Shown piece by piece: positions 18,629 to 27,706 of a DNA stretch of 64,000 nt (its first letter is position 1; each line of letters opens with the position of its first letter). The stretch is taken from the NCBI GenBank assembly GCA_039621445.1, contig CP154956.1:72352914-72416913 (forward strand). Direction: 5' to 3'. The notes beneath the pieces were generated by a model. It did no database searches and was not told the origin of the DNA. It was given only the letters and a program-made list of their open reading frames with translations. Source of the stretch: Euglena gracilis. Lineage: Eukaryota > Euglenida > Euglenophyceae > Euglenales. Made by a program: the position numbers and the translations under genes.

Positions 18629-18885
18629 CTACCCCCCCCCCCGGGAAACTGTCATGCCCGAGAACCTGTCGGGAAACTGTCAGGGTCCCCGGTACCGGCC
18701 AACCTGTCAGGGTCATTTTTCATTGACTTTCCCTTGAAATGCCTTACCCGGGAAACTGTCAGGGTCCCGCCGGGAAATGGCTGTCAGGGTCCCTGGTACC
18801 GGCCAACCTGTCATGATAGGAAGTTGTCAGGGTCCTCGGTACTGGCCAACCTGTCAGGTGACAGTTTTTCGGGGGGGGGGGGTAG
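18629..18885. mobile_element. Small element with terminal inverted repeats, copy 1
   Basis: Left end CTACCCCCC then CCGGGAAACTGTCA; right end TGACAG, a T/C run, then GGGGGGTAG: inverted termini of about 25 bp. The interior has four or five copies of a unit with CTGTCAGGGTCCC, GGTACCGGCCAACCTGTCA. No coding potential, and flank duplication not clear. Copy 2 is inside 19360-19807. Confidence 0.7.
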
Positions 18886-19359
18886 TTTCGGAAGGGGAGT
18901 CCCCCACCTCCCTCCCCGTCCTCTGCGGGGGCAAAAAAAATTTTCCGGTGCCGGGTGTGTATTTTAGGACCCTCTTGAGGCTCAACATGAAAATGGCCAA
19001 AAATGGCCATAACTCAGGACAGCTGGGGAGCTGCCAGGAAATCAAAATACTGTTAGATAGGGGCATTTTAAGGGCTTCAACTTGGTACTCCTGACATTTC
19101 CTCTGATTCCCCGCCATTTTTGAAAAATTTCAGAAAAATTGATTATTTGACCCGAAACACGGCCGAGATTTTCGGCGACCGAAAACTGGAGGCAGGAGCG
19201 GTGGTCCCCCCCAGTTTTGGAAGGCCCCCCCCCCCCCTCAGAGCATGAAACCCTGACCCCCCCACCAGGCCTTTCCGTACAGCCTTAAACTGGGGCTTGA
19301 ACATCAATCCGGCAATCTGTCAAAAAAATACGGCTTTTTTTCGGTGGATTATTCATTAT
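18886..19359. other. Unassigned spacer between the two small elements
   Basis: Contains AAAATGGCC-type short repeats near 18988-19008 and runs of C. No gene, tRNA or repeat partner recognised. Confidence 0.45.
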
Positions 19360-19807
19360 CATGCCCCCTCCCATATAAGACCCCCCCCTCGGGAGCCAAA
19401 ATCCTAGGGGGGGGTCTTACCTACCCCTCCCCCCGGGAAACTGTCATGCCCGAGAACCTGTCAGGGTCCCGCACAGGAAACTGTCAGGGTCCCCGGTACC
19501 GGCCAACCTGTCAGTATAGGAAGTTGTCAGGGTCCCCGGTACCGGCCAACCTGTCAGGGTCATTTTTCATTGACTTTCCCTTGAAATGCCCTACCCGGGA
19601 AACTGTCAGGGTCCCGCCCGGGAAACTGTCAGGGTCCCTGGTACTGGCCAACCTGTCAGTATAGGAAGTTGTCAGGGTCCTCGGTACTGGCCAACCTGTC
19701 AGGTGACAGTTTCCCGGGGGGGGGGGTAGGTATATGGTCGGGTCGGTCCCGGCCAAAGGGCCGGCCTTTGGCCCGCCAGGGGGGGGTCTTATATGGGGGG
19801 GGCATGG
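19360..19807. mobile_element. Nested foldback element, copy 2
   Basis: Outer arms: CATGCCCCCTCCCATATAAG at 19360-19379 against its inverse CTTATATGGGGGGGCATG ending at about 19806. Inner arms at 19418-19733: TACCTACCCC, then CCGGGAAACTGTCA, against TGACAGTTTCCCGG, then GGTAGGTA. Between the inner arms is the CTGTCAGGGTCCC repeat block shared with copy 1. GGCCAAAGGGCCGGCCTTTGG (written in part) is a further palindrome at about 19752. The ATAAGACCCCCC motif links it to the MITE at 37061-37467. Confidence 0.75.
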
Positions 19808-19894
19808 TATTGAATGTGCTGGGACAGGATTTTTTTTTTTGCCCAATGACCGCCCTGCCCTGTTGGCCGTGCCCCCCCACCGCCAGGCCTATAG

Positions 19895-19990
19895 CTAAAA
19901 TGGTGTAAAATGGCCTAAAATGACTTTTTTGACCCCCTATAGGTGGGGGACCCTAAAAATGGCCTAAAATGGCCTAAAATGGCCTAAAAT
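19895..19990. repeat. AAAATGGCCT tandem and near-tandem repeats
   Basis: Units AAAATGGTGT, AAAATGGCCT, AAAATGACTT and then four consecutive AAAATGGCCT-type units. Similar words occur at about 18988. Confidence 0.8.
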
Positions 19991-20159
19991 GGGAAAAATT
20001 TTGTTGCACAACAATTTTTTTGGTGTACAACTGAAGCCATTCAGGTAATGACTTTCAGTGTCTTTTGTTAATGTGGACGGCAAACAGTGGATTTGGTGGA
20101 GGAGTACAGCACCACAAGGCCCCAGAAAAAAACGTAAAAGATGTTGGAAAAATCTCAAT

Positions 20160-20870
20160 TGAAATAAAAAATACAAGTATTATTATAAATTTATAAATTT
20201 AACAAAAAATTTTCAAAGGAAATTTAATATTTTTCTATGAATGGACATTTTATTATCATAGAAATTCTATATGTTTAATATGGATATTTAATGTGGGTAT
20301 TTTATTATTATCAATTTCATTAATATACATTTTTTAAATTTATATAAATTTTATTATATAATTTTTATATATAATTTTTAATGTAATATTTTATAATGCA
20401 AAGAACACATGTTTTTAAACAATTTTAGTAATAATATATGCATATGTAATATAGAAGTTGACATATAATGATACATGATAATGATACATAGAAATTGAAA
20501 TTAATAAATGTATATTTAGTAAAAAAGAGTACTGATATAATATGTAATTGTTAATAGTAACTATTATGACCATTTTAAATCATATTATTAATAAATTTGA
20601 GTATGATAAAATATATGAATATGATAAAATTGAATATGATAAAAATAAAGTGTGATAGAATATAAAATATGTTATTGGTAAACAGGTGATTTTTTTTTAT
20701 GAACGATGGTAATACTATTTTATTATTATTAAAGAATTTACAGAAGTATTTTTTTTTATGAATTAGTTATATCAAATGATATATATTATGGTGTTTGGGT
20801 GTTGTTAGTGTATTATTCTCTCCTGTTTATAACTTGTTCAGAGGGTTTTCTTTTCAGTATTTAGTTTCCC
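20160..20870. other. AT-rich island, non-coding
   Basis: About 700 bp with A+T far above the rest of the window (TATAATTTTTATATATAATT-like stretches, almost no CG). No open frame of interest. The boundaries against neighbouring G/C-run sequence are sharp. It could be organelle DNA, an old AT-rich repeat, or an intergenic isochore; nothing in the sequence decides. Confidence 0.7.
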
Positions 20871-21052
20871 CAAAGGGCAGCGTTGCCTTTTGATATCTGC
20901 CATCCTCTCCCAAATTGGCTAAAAAAAAATGCCAAAATCAAATTGAATTTCAACAGGCGACAGCATGAAAAAAAATGACATCTTGTTGCGAAATCCTGCA
21001 AAATGGTATAGATTTAACAATATACAAAAAAACCGGGAGCCCTTCTGGCAGA

Positions 21053-21296
21053 GGGGTTTGTATTTCCTGATGATGTCTTCTAAGAAATCGGTGGGGTCCC
21101 AAAAATGGGCATACTTGCAGACATTAGAATTCCATTTCCTTTTCAATGGAGACAAAAGAGGGGAAAACCTCAATGACCCAAACCAAGGGAGTAATAAAAC
21201 TGCGGCATATGCATTTCGTGCAGTGTTGAGGCTGTGGGCAGCGAGATCAAGGATGGCCTCGGCCATCTTGTGTCCTGCAGGGGCACCCCTTTGTGC
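21053..21296 (-). mobile_element. DIRS element B3, first part (recombinase fragment)
   Basis: Matches B1 at about 9505-9750 and B2 at 15104-15349. It holds the recombinase stretch DLAAHSLNTARNAYAAVLL to AHFWDPTDFLEDIIRK in minus orientation. It starts abruptly at about 21053 without an ITR or ICR and ends at the LTR-M2 insertion. The element resumes at 27642. Confidence 0.85.
21293..21296. other. Target site duplication GTGC, left copy
   Basis: GTGC immediately before the LTR-M2 left terminus; GTGC follows the right terminus at 27642-27645. The uninterrupted DIRS B1 has a single TTTGTGCAACAATT at about 9750. Confidence 0.9.
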
Positions 21297-21810
21297 TGAA
21301 AACCCCTTTCTTGGTTCGATATTTTTGCGGATCCTTCGGCCTCGGCTGTTTTTTTGAGGCGGCCGCCGGGCTTCGAAGCCTAACTTTTCAATCTTTTCTT
21401 TTTTGTTCTTGGACTTTTGCAGTTGCAGCTTGAAATTCATTTGTTTCTTTAAATTCTGGACCTTGCATGCACAAACAATTGGTTTTTTTTGTGGTATTCT
21501 CAAGTGCATGTGTGTGGGCAAAGAACCCTGTGTGTGAGATTGGTTTGAAACTGGTGGGTTCGAGTGGGGACTTTCTTAGGTTATTTAGGGAAAATTGGAA
21601 AATCCTACTGTGTCAAATAGGTCGGCCGGTCTTGAAAATTTCAAAGAATCGGCCCGGCAAGGGCAAAAATTGAGTTCAGGCCTTCAAGCCGAACCATAAT
21701 TATCTTTTCCCTAGGTTGATTTCGACTGAAAACCCAAAAGTGGTATTTCAGTGATTTTCAGCCCCACTCAGGCAAACTTTGGGCAATTTTTGGGTTAGGA
21801 CCCCTTTACA
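21297..21810 (-). repeat. 3' LTR of LTR-M2
   Basis: 514 bp, TGTAAAGGGG to GGTTTTCA in element orientation. Close to 27129-27641 with scattered substitutions (for example AGGGCAATTTTTGGG against GGCCAATTTTTCGG near the start), so the insertion is not brand new. Confidence 0.9.
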
Positions 21811-21819
21811 CTCCCCCAC
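21811..21819 (-). promoter_or_regulatory. Polypurine tract candidate of LTR-M2
   Basis: On the minus strand GTGGGGGAG directly precedes the 3' LTR start TGTAAAGG. This is the place where plus-strand DNA priming occurs in LTR elements. Confidence 0.7.
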
Positions 21820-22028
21820 TTAGAAAAATCTCGGGGAGATTTTAAAAAAAAGAAAGTAAAAAGAAGGGGTCCGAACGAAAGAAACAATTTGGTTTGCAAA
21901 AATAAAGTCGTATGTGTGCGGTTGGTAAGAGCAATGAGAGGGGGGGGGGGCAGCCCAAAAGGCCACCCTGCGAAAGTGACGGCGGGGGGGGGGGGGCAGC
22001 CCAACGGGCCACACCGCACACCGTGGGG

Positions 22029-22124
22029 AGATGGTGCAACGGTGCAACGCAAAGGTGGGGCAACGGTGAAAAGTGGAGCAACGGTGCGGCACACGGTGCG
22101 TTTCAACGGTGCGGTGCCACCACC
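22029..22124. repeat. CAACGGTG-type short repeats in LTR-M2
   Basis: Second copy of the array at 16075-16170, same order of units. Confidence 0.75.
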
Positions 22125-22684
22125 GCCTCACGCCGCACTCCTTCGCTCCCACGGTACCGCGTATGTGTGAGTCGTGTGTTCACAATCACAATATGGTATG
22201 CTGTTTTTTGTCCCCACACACCACACGACACTCATGCTTAAAATGACACTTTGCGGGCACCCAATGCGGGTCGGGTTCCAACTTCGAAAGTTGCACGCCG
22301 AGCCACAATGGGGCCTAGGCATGGTTTCGCGTTTCCAACCCTTGCGAACCTTTTTTTTTTACCAACCGTCATTCAAGAAATCTGGTTGTTTGATTTTTAG
22401 GCTAGCCTTCCATTAGGGATTCTTTTTCCCCAAGAGCAAACTCCTTTTTTTTTTGTTGGTTGGGATCCCGTTTTTTGTTTTTGCGGTTTTGCTTAGTCCC
22501 TTTTTACGGAGCATATTACCCCCTTTTTTGAAGCGTTGCAACTTTTTTGTTGGGGGGATTGTTGAATTTTGTGATCTGTTGCTTGCCGCGACCAAACACC
22601 AAAAATCAGAATCAACGAATACAACCCCGCAAACCGCGGGATTGGTTCCCCGCAATGACAATTCATCACGTTTTTGTGCGGGGG

Positions 22685-23497
22685 TCACATCAACCCGTGC
22701 CCTGCCGGGCCGTCTCTCAAATCTTGGCCCAAAATTCCACCTCTTAGAGAAAAGATGCGCTTGGAAAATCTGTCCACCTTTTGCTTTTCAAAAAGCAAAT
22801 CCAAATCTGTGAAATTCTCACCTCCTTGCCATTCCAAAAATTGGTCCTCCGAACCCAAAATTCCTTGGGGGGTACCTACGGGAGCCTCAACGACAAAATC
22901 GTCGGCCATGTCCCATGCCTGGGCAAGTTTCTTTCCCAAAATTCTCTGAAAATTCTGCACACCGTCCTTTACAGGGGGGGGTCGGGTTCCTCCTCCTCAC
23001 CGTAAATAACACGTTTAAATTCCCTGAAATTATGTCGGTACAACACATCGACTTTTCGTTGGAACGCCCCCCACTCGTTCGCCTCCAAATGAGTGGGGCT
23101 CCTCCCCATTTTGTTCATCCCAACGTTATTCCTTTCTTCCACACAACACAACCCGTGAAATTGAACACATTCCACCTCCCACACTTGCCCAATAAAAACG
23201 TCAGATTTTGTGCCTTGGGTAAAATCAGCAGACTCAAAATTTTCATTGGTCGACCGTTCAACCCATTTTTTTCTTCTCTGTCCCCAAACGGGCGGAAGAA
23301 AATTGAAATAATTCACTTTTTCCCACTTGGGTAAATTGAGGGGGTGCAAAATGCATTTCAACCCTCCCCTCTTCCTTTTCCACCTGAAAATTGTCCACTT
23401 CCACCACCGTTTCCCAAAATCTGGGGTTCATCCAAATCCAAAATTCGCTTTCGTCATGGGTCATTCGTGGGGGGGTACCCTGGGGGACCAACACCAA
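22685..23497 (-). pseudogene. Unknown coding remnant downstream of the methyltransferase-like domain (LTR-M2)
   Basis: Frames 23258-23497, 22969-23361 and 22685-22960 follow one another with shifts at G runs (for example G7 at 22974). Recognisable words are GTPPRMTHDESEFWIWMNP, RKVDVLYRHNFREFKRVIYG and KKLAQAWDMADDFVVEAP. This is where protease and RT would sit in a Ty3 element, but no DTG, YxDD or H-H-C-C motif is present. Function not recognised. It is duplicated at 16732-17544. Confidence 0.5.
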
Positions 23498-23534
23498 ACC
23501 CTCCCCCTTTGGAATATGCCTTTCCTCTTTCTCG

Positions 23535-24036
23535 TTAACCTGAAAATGACCAAATCTGGGACTCGGTATTTTTCACGTGACGTCCCACCAGACATGTTTC
23601 CACCAAAACGATGAAAATGTCCTTTGGACCCGGGGATGGTGAACTTGCACCAAAAACCCGGTCACAAACGGTTTGGCAAAAACCCTCCACCATTCCCCAT
23701 ATCCGAGTGGGCTTTTTGTAGTCAAAAGGACTACATTGACAAAAATCAACGTCCAAAAAATCAGCCCTTTCAAAAATTCACGGTCCTTCATAAGGCTGTT
23801 GCGGGGAACTTTTATAAAAATTCTGGGGGTTGTAAAAATTGGGTGTTGGAAAGTGTCATTTTTGTGCGAGAATCGGCATACTCCAAAATTCTTTCACACA
23901 TGGTGGGGTCTTGACCATATTCCGTATGAAGCACGGATGCAAAAGTCAAGTCCACCCCCCCTCCAGATTTTGTTCCTGTAAAAAGCATCAAAATATTTGG
24001 TACTTTTGACCCAAAAAATCGCTGGACTTTGTCCAC
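23535..24036 (-). pseudogene. Decayed C5 cytosine methyltransferase-like domain (LTR-M2)
   Basis: Compared with the intact domain of Ty3-C2: ILMLFTGTKSGGG (about 23994-23956) corresponds to motif I ALDLFAGTGSVGK. IKVPRNSLMKDREFLKGL (about 23830-23765) corresponds to the ENP motif region ENPRTGLLRNREVVKNL. DVDFCQCSPFDYKKPTRIWG (from 23753) corresponds to DIDYCQF plus YKKPTRFW. The Pro-Pro-Cys motif with the catalytic Cys and the Glu-Asn-Pro triplet are not preserved, there is at least one frameshift, and the spacing between motif I and the ENP region is short. It is inactive. The match at motif I is weaker than at the C-terminal end. Confidence 0.6.
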
Positions 24037-24163
24037 AAAAGTGTTTGACTGTGGCGCAAATATTTTCTAAAACAAATTTTGCGCTGGGGGCACTTGAACA
24101 AAAGTTCTGCCCCTGAACCGGTGGCCACCATTTTTTCCTTGGGCAGTTTCCCAACCTTTGTCA

Positions 24164-24475
24164 TTAAAATTGGTCGTCCCGCCCCCATGCCTCGTCCTCC
24201 CCCGCCCCATGGCATGGGGCCCAAAACTGGGTGCGGGAGGAGCTTGATTTGCATCCAGTTTTTTTTGTCCAACAATTAGAGGCATTATTCCCAACCTTAC
24301 CACAACACTTACACGGTGATCTGATGACACAGGTTGTGTGGTTGGGGTTTGGGAGCGGTGTTTCTTTCACCTCTGAAGAATTTTTTGACAACGCCCCCCT
24401 TTCCTGACAATTTCTGGTGAAATTCTGAGAAAAATTCTCGTTCCGCGTTTTCTGAATGAATTTGGTCCCCCTCAT
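24164..24475 (-). pseudogene. Gag zinc-knuckle segment with His to Asn change (LTR-M2)
   Basis: 103-codon frame with C55-X2-C58-X4-N63-X4-C68 (CKCCGKVGNNASNC), the retroviral-type CCHC spacing, but with Asn where His binds zinc (AAT for CAT). Flanks are basic (WTKKTGCKSS). CCHC knuckles bind element RNA in Gag. The position just upstream of the methyltransferase-like domain matches Ty3-C2. The knuckle is probably impaired in this copy. Confidence 0.7.
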
Positions 24476-24545
24476 CCAATCAGGGGGTTGACTCGTTTCA
24501 GGGGGGGGGCACCTGGCCCTTTAAATTCCATCCCCCCCAGTTTGT

Positions 24546-25322
24546 TCAAGGCATCCCTGTGTCATTCCCACGATTTGAGTGGGGGGAAATGAAAATCGCT
24601 GGCGGAAAACAGCAATTTTTGTACAATTCACCACTCATTGAGTGAAAGAAGCGAATTTTTGTCCCTCGCCAACAGTTTCTGACTTTTTCTTCGTTCTGGT
24701 TTTCATTCCTCCTTTCTTTGTGAAAAATCTGGGGAAATTCCCGTCTCAGCACATGACAGGTGTCCGCATCAGATTTGAAAAAATTCTGAATCGTCAAAAA
24801 ATCTGTCTCAAAATGCTTCCAATGATCCCCAAAAAACGTTGTTGAAAGTCTGGACAGTTTCGTTGTAAAAATCTGCCAACGAAAAGAAAATTCAGGCCTG
24901 TGACCTGAAAATCTGTTGATTTTTGCCTCATTTTCCACCATGTCCAAAAACGGGGTACCAACAAAAATTGAAATCTGGCAACCAAAAGCGTTGCCTTCCC
25001 CCGTCATCCCTGCCCCTGCCACCATCCCTGCGAGCAAATTTTGCGCCAGGGCCATCACAGATGGAAATTTTTCGTGTGTTTCAACCGGAAATTCCAACAC
25101 CCTTAGCTGGGGAGCAAACAAACGGGGTGTTGTTTGTGAGGCTGTTACTTCCAAACAAACGGAAGAAATGTCCACCATTCTGGGGGAAAAAAAAACTGAG
25201 TGAGGGGGTAAAAACTGTTGTGGGTTGGGAAATGGGAACGTGCAGAGTGTGGCTTTGCCAAAAGGAGGTAGAGACCACCTTATGGTGCTCCTCCCCTTTG
25301 GGCAAGACCAACACTCCCGCAC
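24546..25322 (-). pseudogene. Gag-region ORF upstream of the knuckle (LTR-M2)
   Basis: 258-codon open frame, no known family recognised. It ends FISPHSNRGNDTGMP; the middle contains HETHEKFPSVMALAQNLLAG-like hydrophobic stretches and DHWKHFETDFLTIQNFFKSD. Position between the 5' LTR and zinc knuckle suggests capsid, but I see no diagnostic motif. The first residues overlap another frame at 25081-25425, so the start is uncertain. Confidence 0.5.
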
Positions 25323-25421
25323 TGTTGCCCAAAAAGGCCGCTCCCCCTGCCTCTGGGCCTAGGTTGCCCGAGTAGGGAGCGACGGGGGGGAAAATTTGAA
25401 AAATTTGAAAAACCAACTGAC

Positions 25422-26337
25422 TCACTCTCTCTGGGCTTCGCCTTCTCGTTCCTTCAGGTCCAAACCCAGGCCTTCTTGTCGCTTCATGTCACAACCGTGC
25501 TCCCAACCCATAGCTCGGTCCAAACCCATAGCTCCTGGGTGGGGTTGTCCTCCTTGTGCTGGCTGTTGCTTGGCCCCCCTGCAGCGCCACCACAGCAGTC
25601 CGGGAGAGTGGGCCCACGGACGCCGCCACCACAGCGACGCCGGGGTCGGGGGTCTCCGTTTCCGGGGTGTGCAAATAAAATTTGCGGCCAGTGATCTGGG
25701 CAGGGGGAAAAAACTGTCCACGTTGACCCCCTTCTGCAATAAACTGGGATTGTGTCCGTTTGAAAATTCTGAGACCCTCCAATTGAGAAAAGCTTCGCTC
25801 AACCCCAATAATCAAAGTGGAAATTTCTACAAATCCTTGAATATTCAGCCAAGCTGCCTGAAACAGTGTTTGATTTGATTTTTCCAAACCCAAAACTTGT
25901 AATTTCTCGGCAAAAAGTTGGCGCTGTTGTCCAAAGTTAAATTGAGCTGGAATCCCGCTGAATTTTAATCACTTTTGCGGCTTTGATCACCAAAGTGGTT
26001 TCCATTTTTGAATCTGGAGGATCTGCAGTTTTTTCCAACTTTGCCCAGCGAAATTGAAAACATTCTTCGCCAAGCACTTCAAGCTGAATTATTTTGTGCA
26101 CTCTCCTACTTGCACGTTCTTCACAAGGATCTTTGTTTCCCCCCTCCATCTCCATTTCCACAGGGGTGACTGAAATTTGGGTAAGGGGGACAATTCCCGT
26201 TTCTCCTCCACCAGCCAAAAAGTCTAATCCGTGCCCGCTCCCAGCCTGGGGGGGCAAAAGGGAACATTTCCGGTACGGAGGATTCCACCCATCTCCGACA
26301 AGATTGGCTGAAAAAATATGAAAACCATAGCAAAAAT
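25422..26337 (-). pseudogene. N-terminal Gag-like remnants (LTR-M2)
   Basis: Two main frames: 25937-26257 (VEMEMEGGNKDPCEERASRR, LEVLGEECFQFRWAKLEKTA) and 25422-25893 (NIQGFVEISTLIIGVERSFS). They are separated by stops and shifts. Acidic/basic alternation suggests a structural protein. No motif recognised. Confidence 0.45.
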
Positions 26338-26412
26338 CTGTGGCACCAGGGAAAGTTGTCCCGTACGGAGGATATAACCCATCTCCGACCGTTTTGGCTG
26401 AAAATCTGCCGA
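26271..26412. repeat. Direct repeats of about 45 bp in the LTR-M2 leader
   Basis: GTACGGAGGATTCCACCCATCTCCGAC with TTGGCTGAAAA (26274-26314) recurs as GTACGGAGGATATAACCCATCTCCGACC with TTTGGCTGAAAA (26363-26404), each quoted in part. Spacing 89 bp. Confidence 0.75.
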
Positions 26413-27108
26413 CGTTACAGGAAATTTCTGTGACGGGGAAAGAGAAAATTCACTTTTTTCACTTTAAAACTGAAAGATCATTGGGTGAGACAAGGCCTGG
26501 GTTTTTTTTGTGGGGGAAAATACGTGCCACTTTGTAAATGGGACCCTGCCCCCAACAATAAATCTTGCTGAAAATACATGCCGTTGGAAAAAACTGTGGG
26601 GAGACTTCAGAAAATTACAGAAAAATCTGGGTCCTCATAGTAATTCTTGCTGAAATTGGCCAAGTTGATTGAAAAAATCTTCTCGGGTCTGAAAATTCAG
26701 TGGTAACCCGTGAAAATCTGCTGTGAATTCACTTTTCTGAAAAATCTGTGGTAATGCGACAAGTAAATTTGGCATGATCTTTCTGAAAAATCTGTAGATA
26801 GAATGCATTGTGGCACCAAAATTTTCCCACCTGACACTTTTGAATGCCTACAATTCTTCGGGTTCTTTAGAAGCCTTATGGCTGTGGTTAAGGGTTGTAT
26901 GCTGACACACCATTGTCGTGTGTTGTATGTGTCCGCCTGCTGATGTCCAGCAGCTTCAATACCCCGCGCTGGGGGGCTATTGCAGGGCCCCCCTCCACCA
27001 GCTGCAGCTGTCAAATAATGTACTTGTTTCTTCAGCTTCAATCTTTCTTGTCTTTATTCTTTGCCTTTCTTGTGCTTCAGCTGCCTGGCGCGCCTCGCTC
27101 TGGCCGGA

Positions 27109-27128
27109 GGATCCGGGTGGGACCTCCA
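27109..27128 (-). promoter_or_regulatory. Primer binding site candidate of LTR-M2
   Basis: On the minus strand TGGAGGTCCCACCCGGATCC abuts the 5' LTR end (TTTTCA). Starting with TGG fits pairing with a tRNA CCA end; which tRNA is unknown. Confidence 0.55.
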
Positions 27129-27641
27129 TGAAAACCCTTTCTTGGTTCGATATTTTTGCGGATCCTTCGGCCTCGGCTGTTTTTTTGAGGCGGCCGCCGG
27201 GCTTCGAAGCCTAACTTTTCAATCTTTTCTTTTTTGTTCTTGGACTTTTGCAGTTGCAGCTTGAATTTCATTTTTTCTTTGAATTCTGCAGCTTGCATGC
27301 ACAAACAATTGGTTTTTTTTTGTGGTATTCTCAAGTGCATGGGTGTGGGCAAAGAGCCCTGTGTGAGTGATTGGTTTGAAACTGGTGGGTTCGAGTGGGG
27401 ACTTTCTTAGGTTAATTAAGGAAAATTTGCAAATCCTACTGTGTAAAATAGGTCGGCCGGTCTTGAAAATTTCAAAGAATCGGCCCGGCAAGGGCAAAAA
27501 TTGAGTTCAGGCCTTCAAGCCGAACCATAATTATCTTTTCCCTAGGTTGAATTCGACTGAAAACTCAAAAATGATACTTCAGTGATTTTCTTCCCCACTC
27601 AGGCAAATTATGGCCAATTTTTCGGTTAGGACCCCTTTACA
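27129..27641 (-). repeat. 5' LTR of LTR-M2
   Basis: 513 bp, TGTAAAGG to GGTTTTCA in element orientation, followed on the plus strand by the GTGC duplication and by DIRS B3 sequence. Confidence 0.9.
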
Positions 27642-27706
27642 GTGCAACAATTGGCCCACCAATGTCCTGAAGGCTGAGTCATATCTTTTGACATTTCCCA
27701 GATTTT

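Larger units (their letters stand above)
21297..27641 (-). mobile_element. LTR-M2: complete LTR retrotransposon without recognisable pol
   Basis: 6345 bp in DIRS B3, with two LTRs (21297-21810 and 27129-27641), TG/CA ends, a GTGC duplication, a purine tract beside the 3' LTR and a TGG-starting primer-site candidate beside the 5' LTR. Its coding direction is minus. Remnants in order: Gag-like ORFs, a zinc knuckle (24274-24313), a decayed C5-methyltransferase-like domain and an unknown region of 1.7 kb. No RT, RNase H, protease or integrase motif is visible, so it looks like a Gag-only non-autonomous element, or one in which pol has been lost. Confidence 0.85.

Noticed and set aside
18152-18737. 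Trp-Val-Gly-Gly repeat ORFs
   Set aside because: Created by the GGGT simple repeat at 18554-18594.
27109-27128. A named tRNA as primer for LTR-M2
   Set aside because: The site starts with TGG, but I could not match it to a specific tRNA end by eye.
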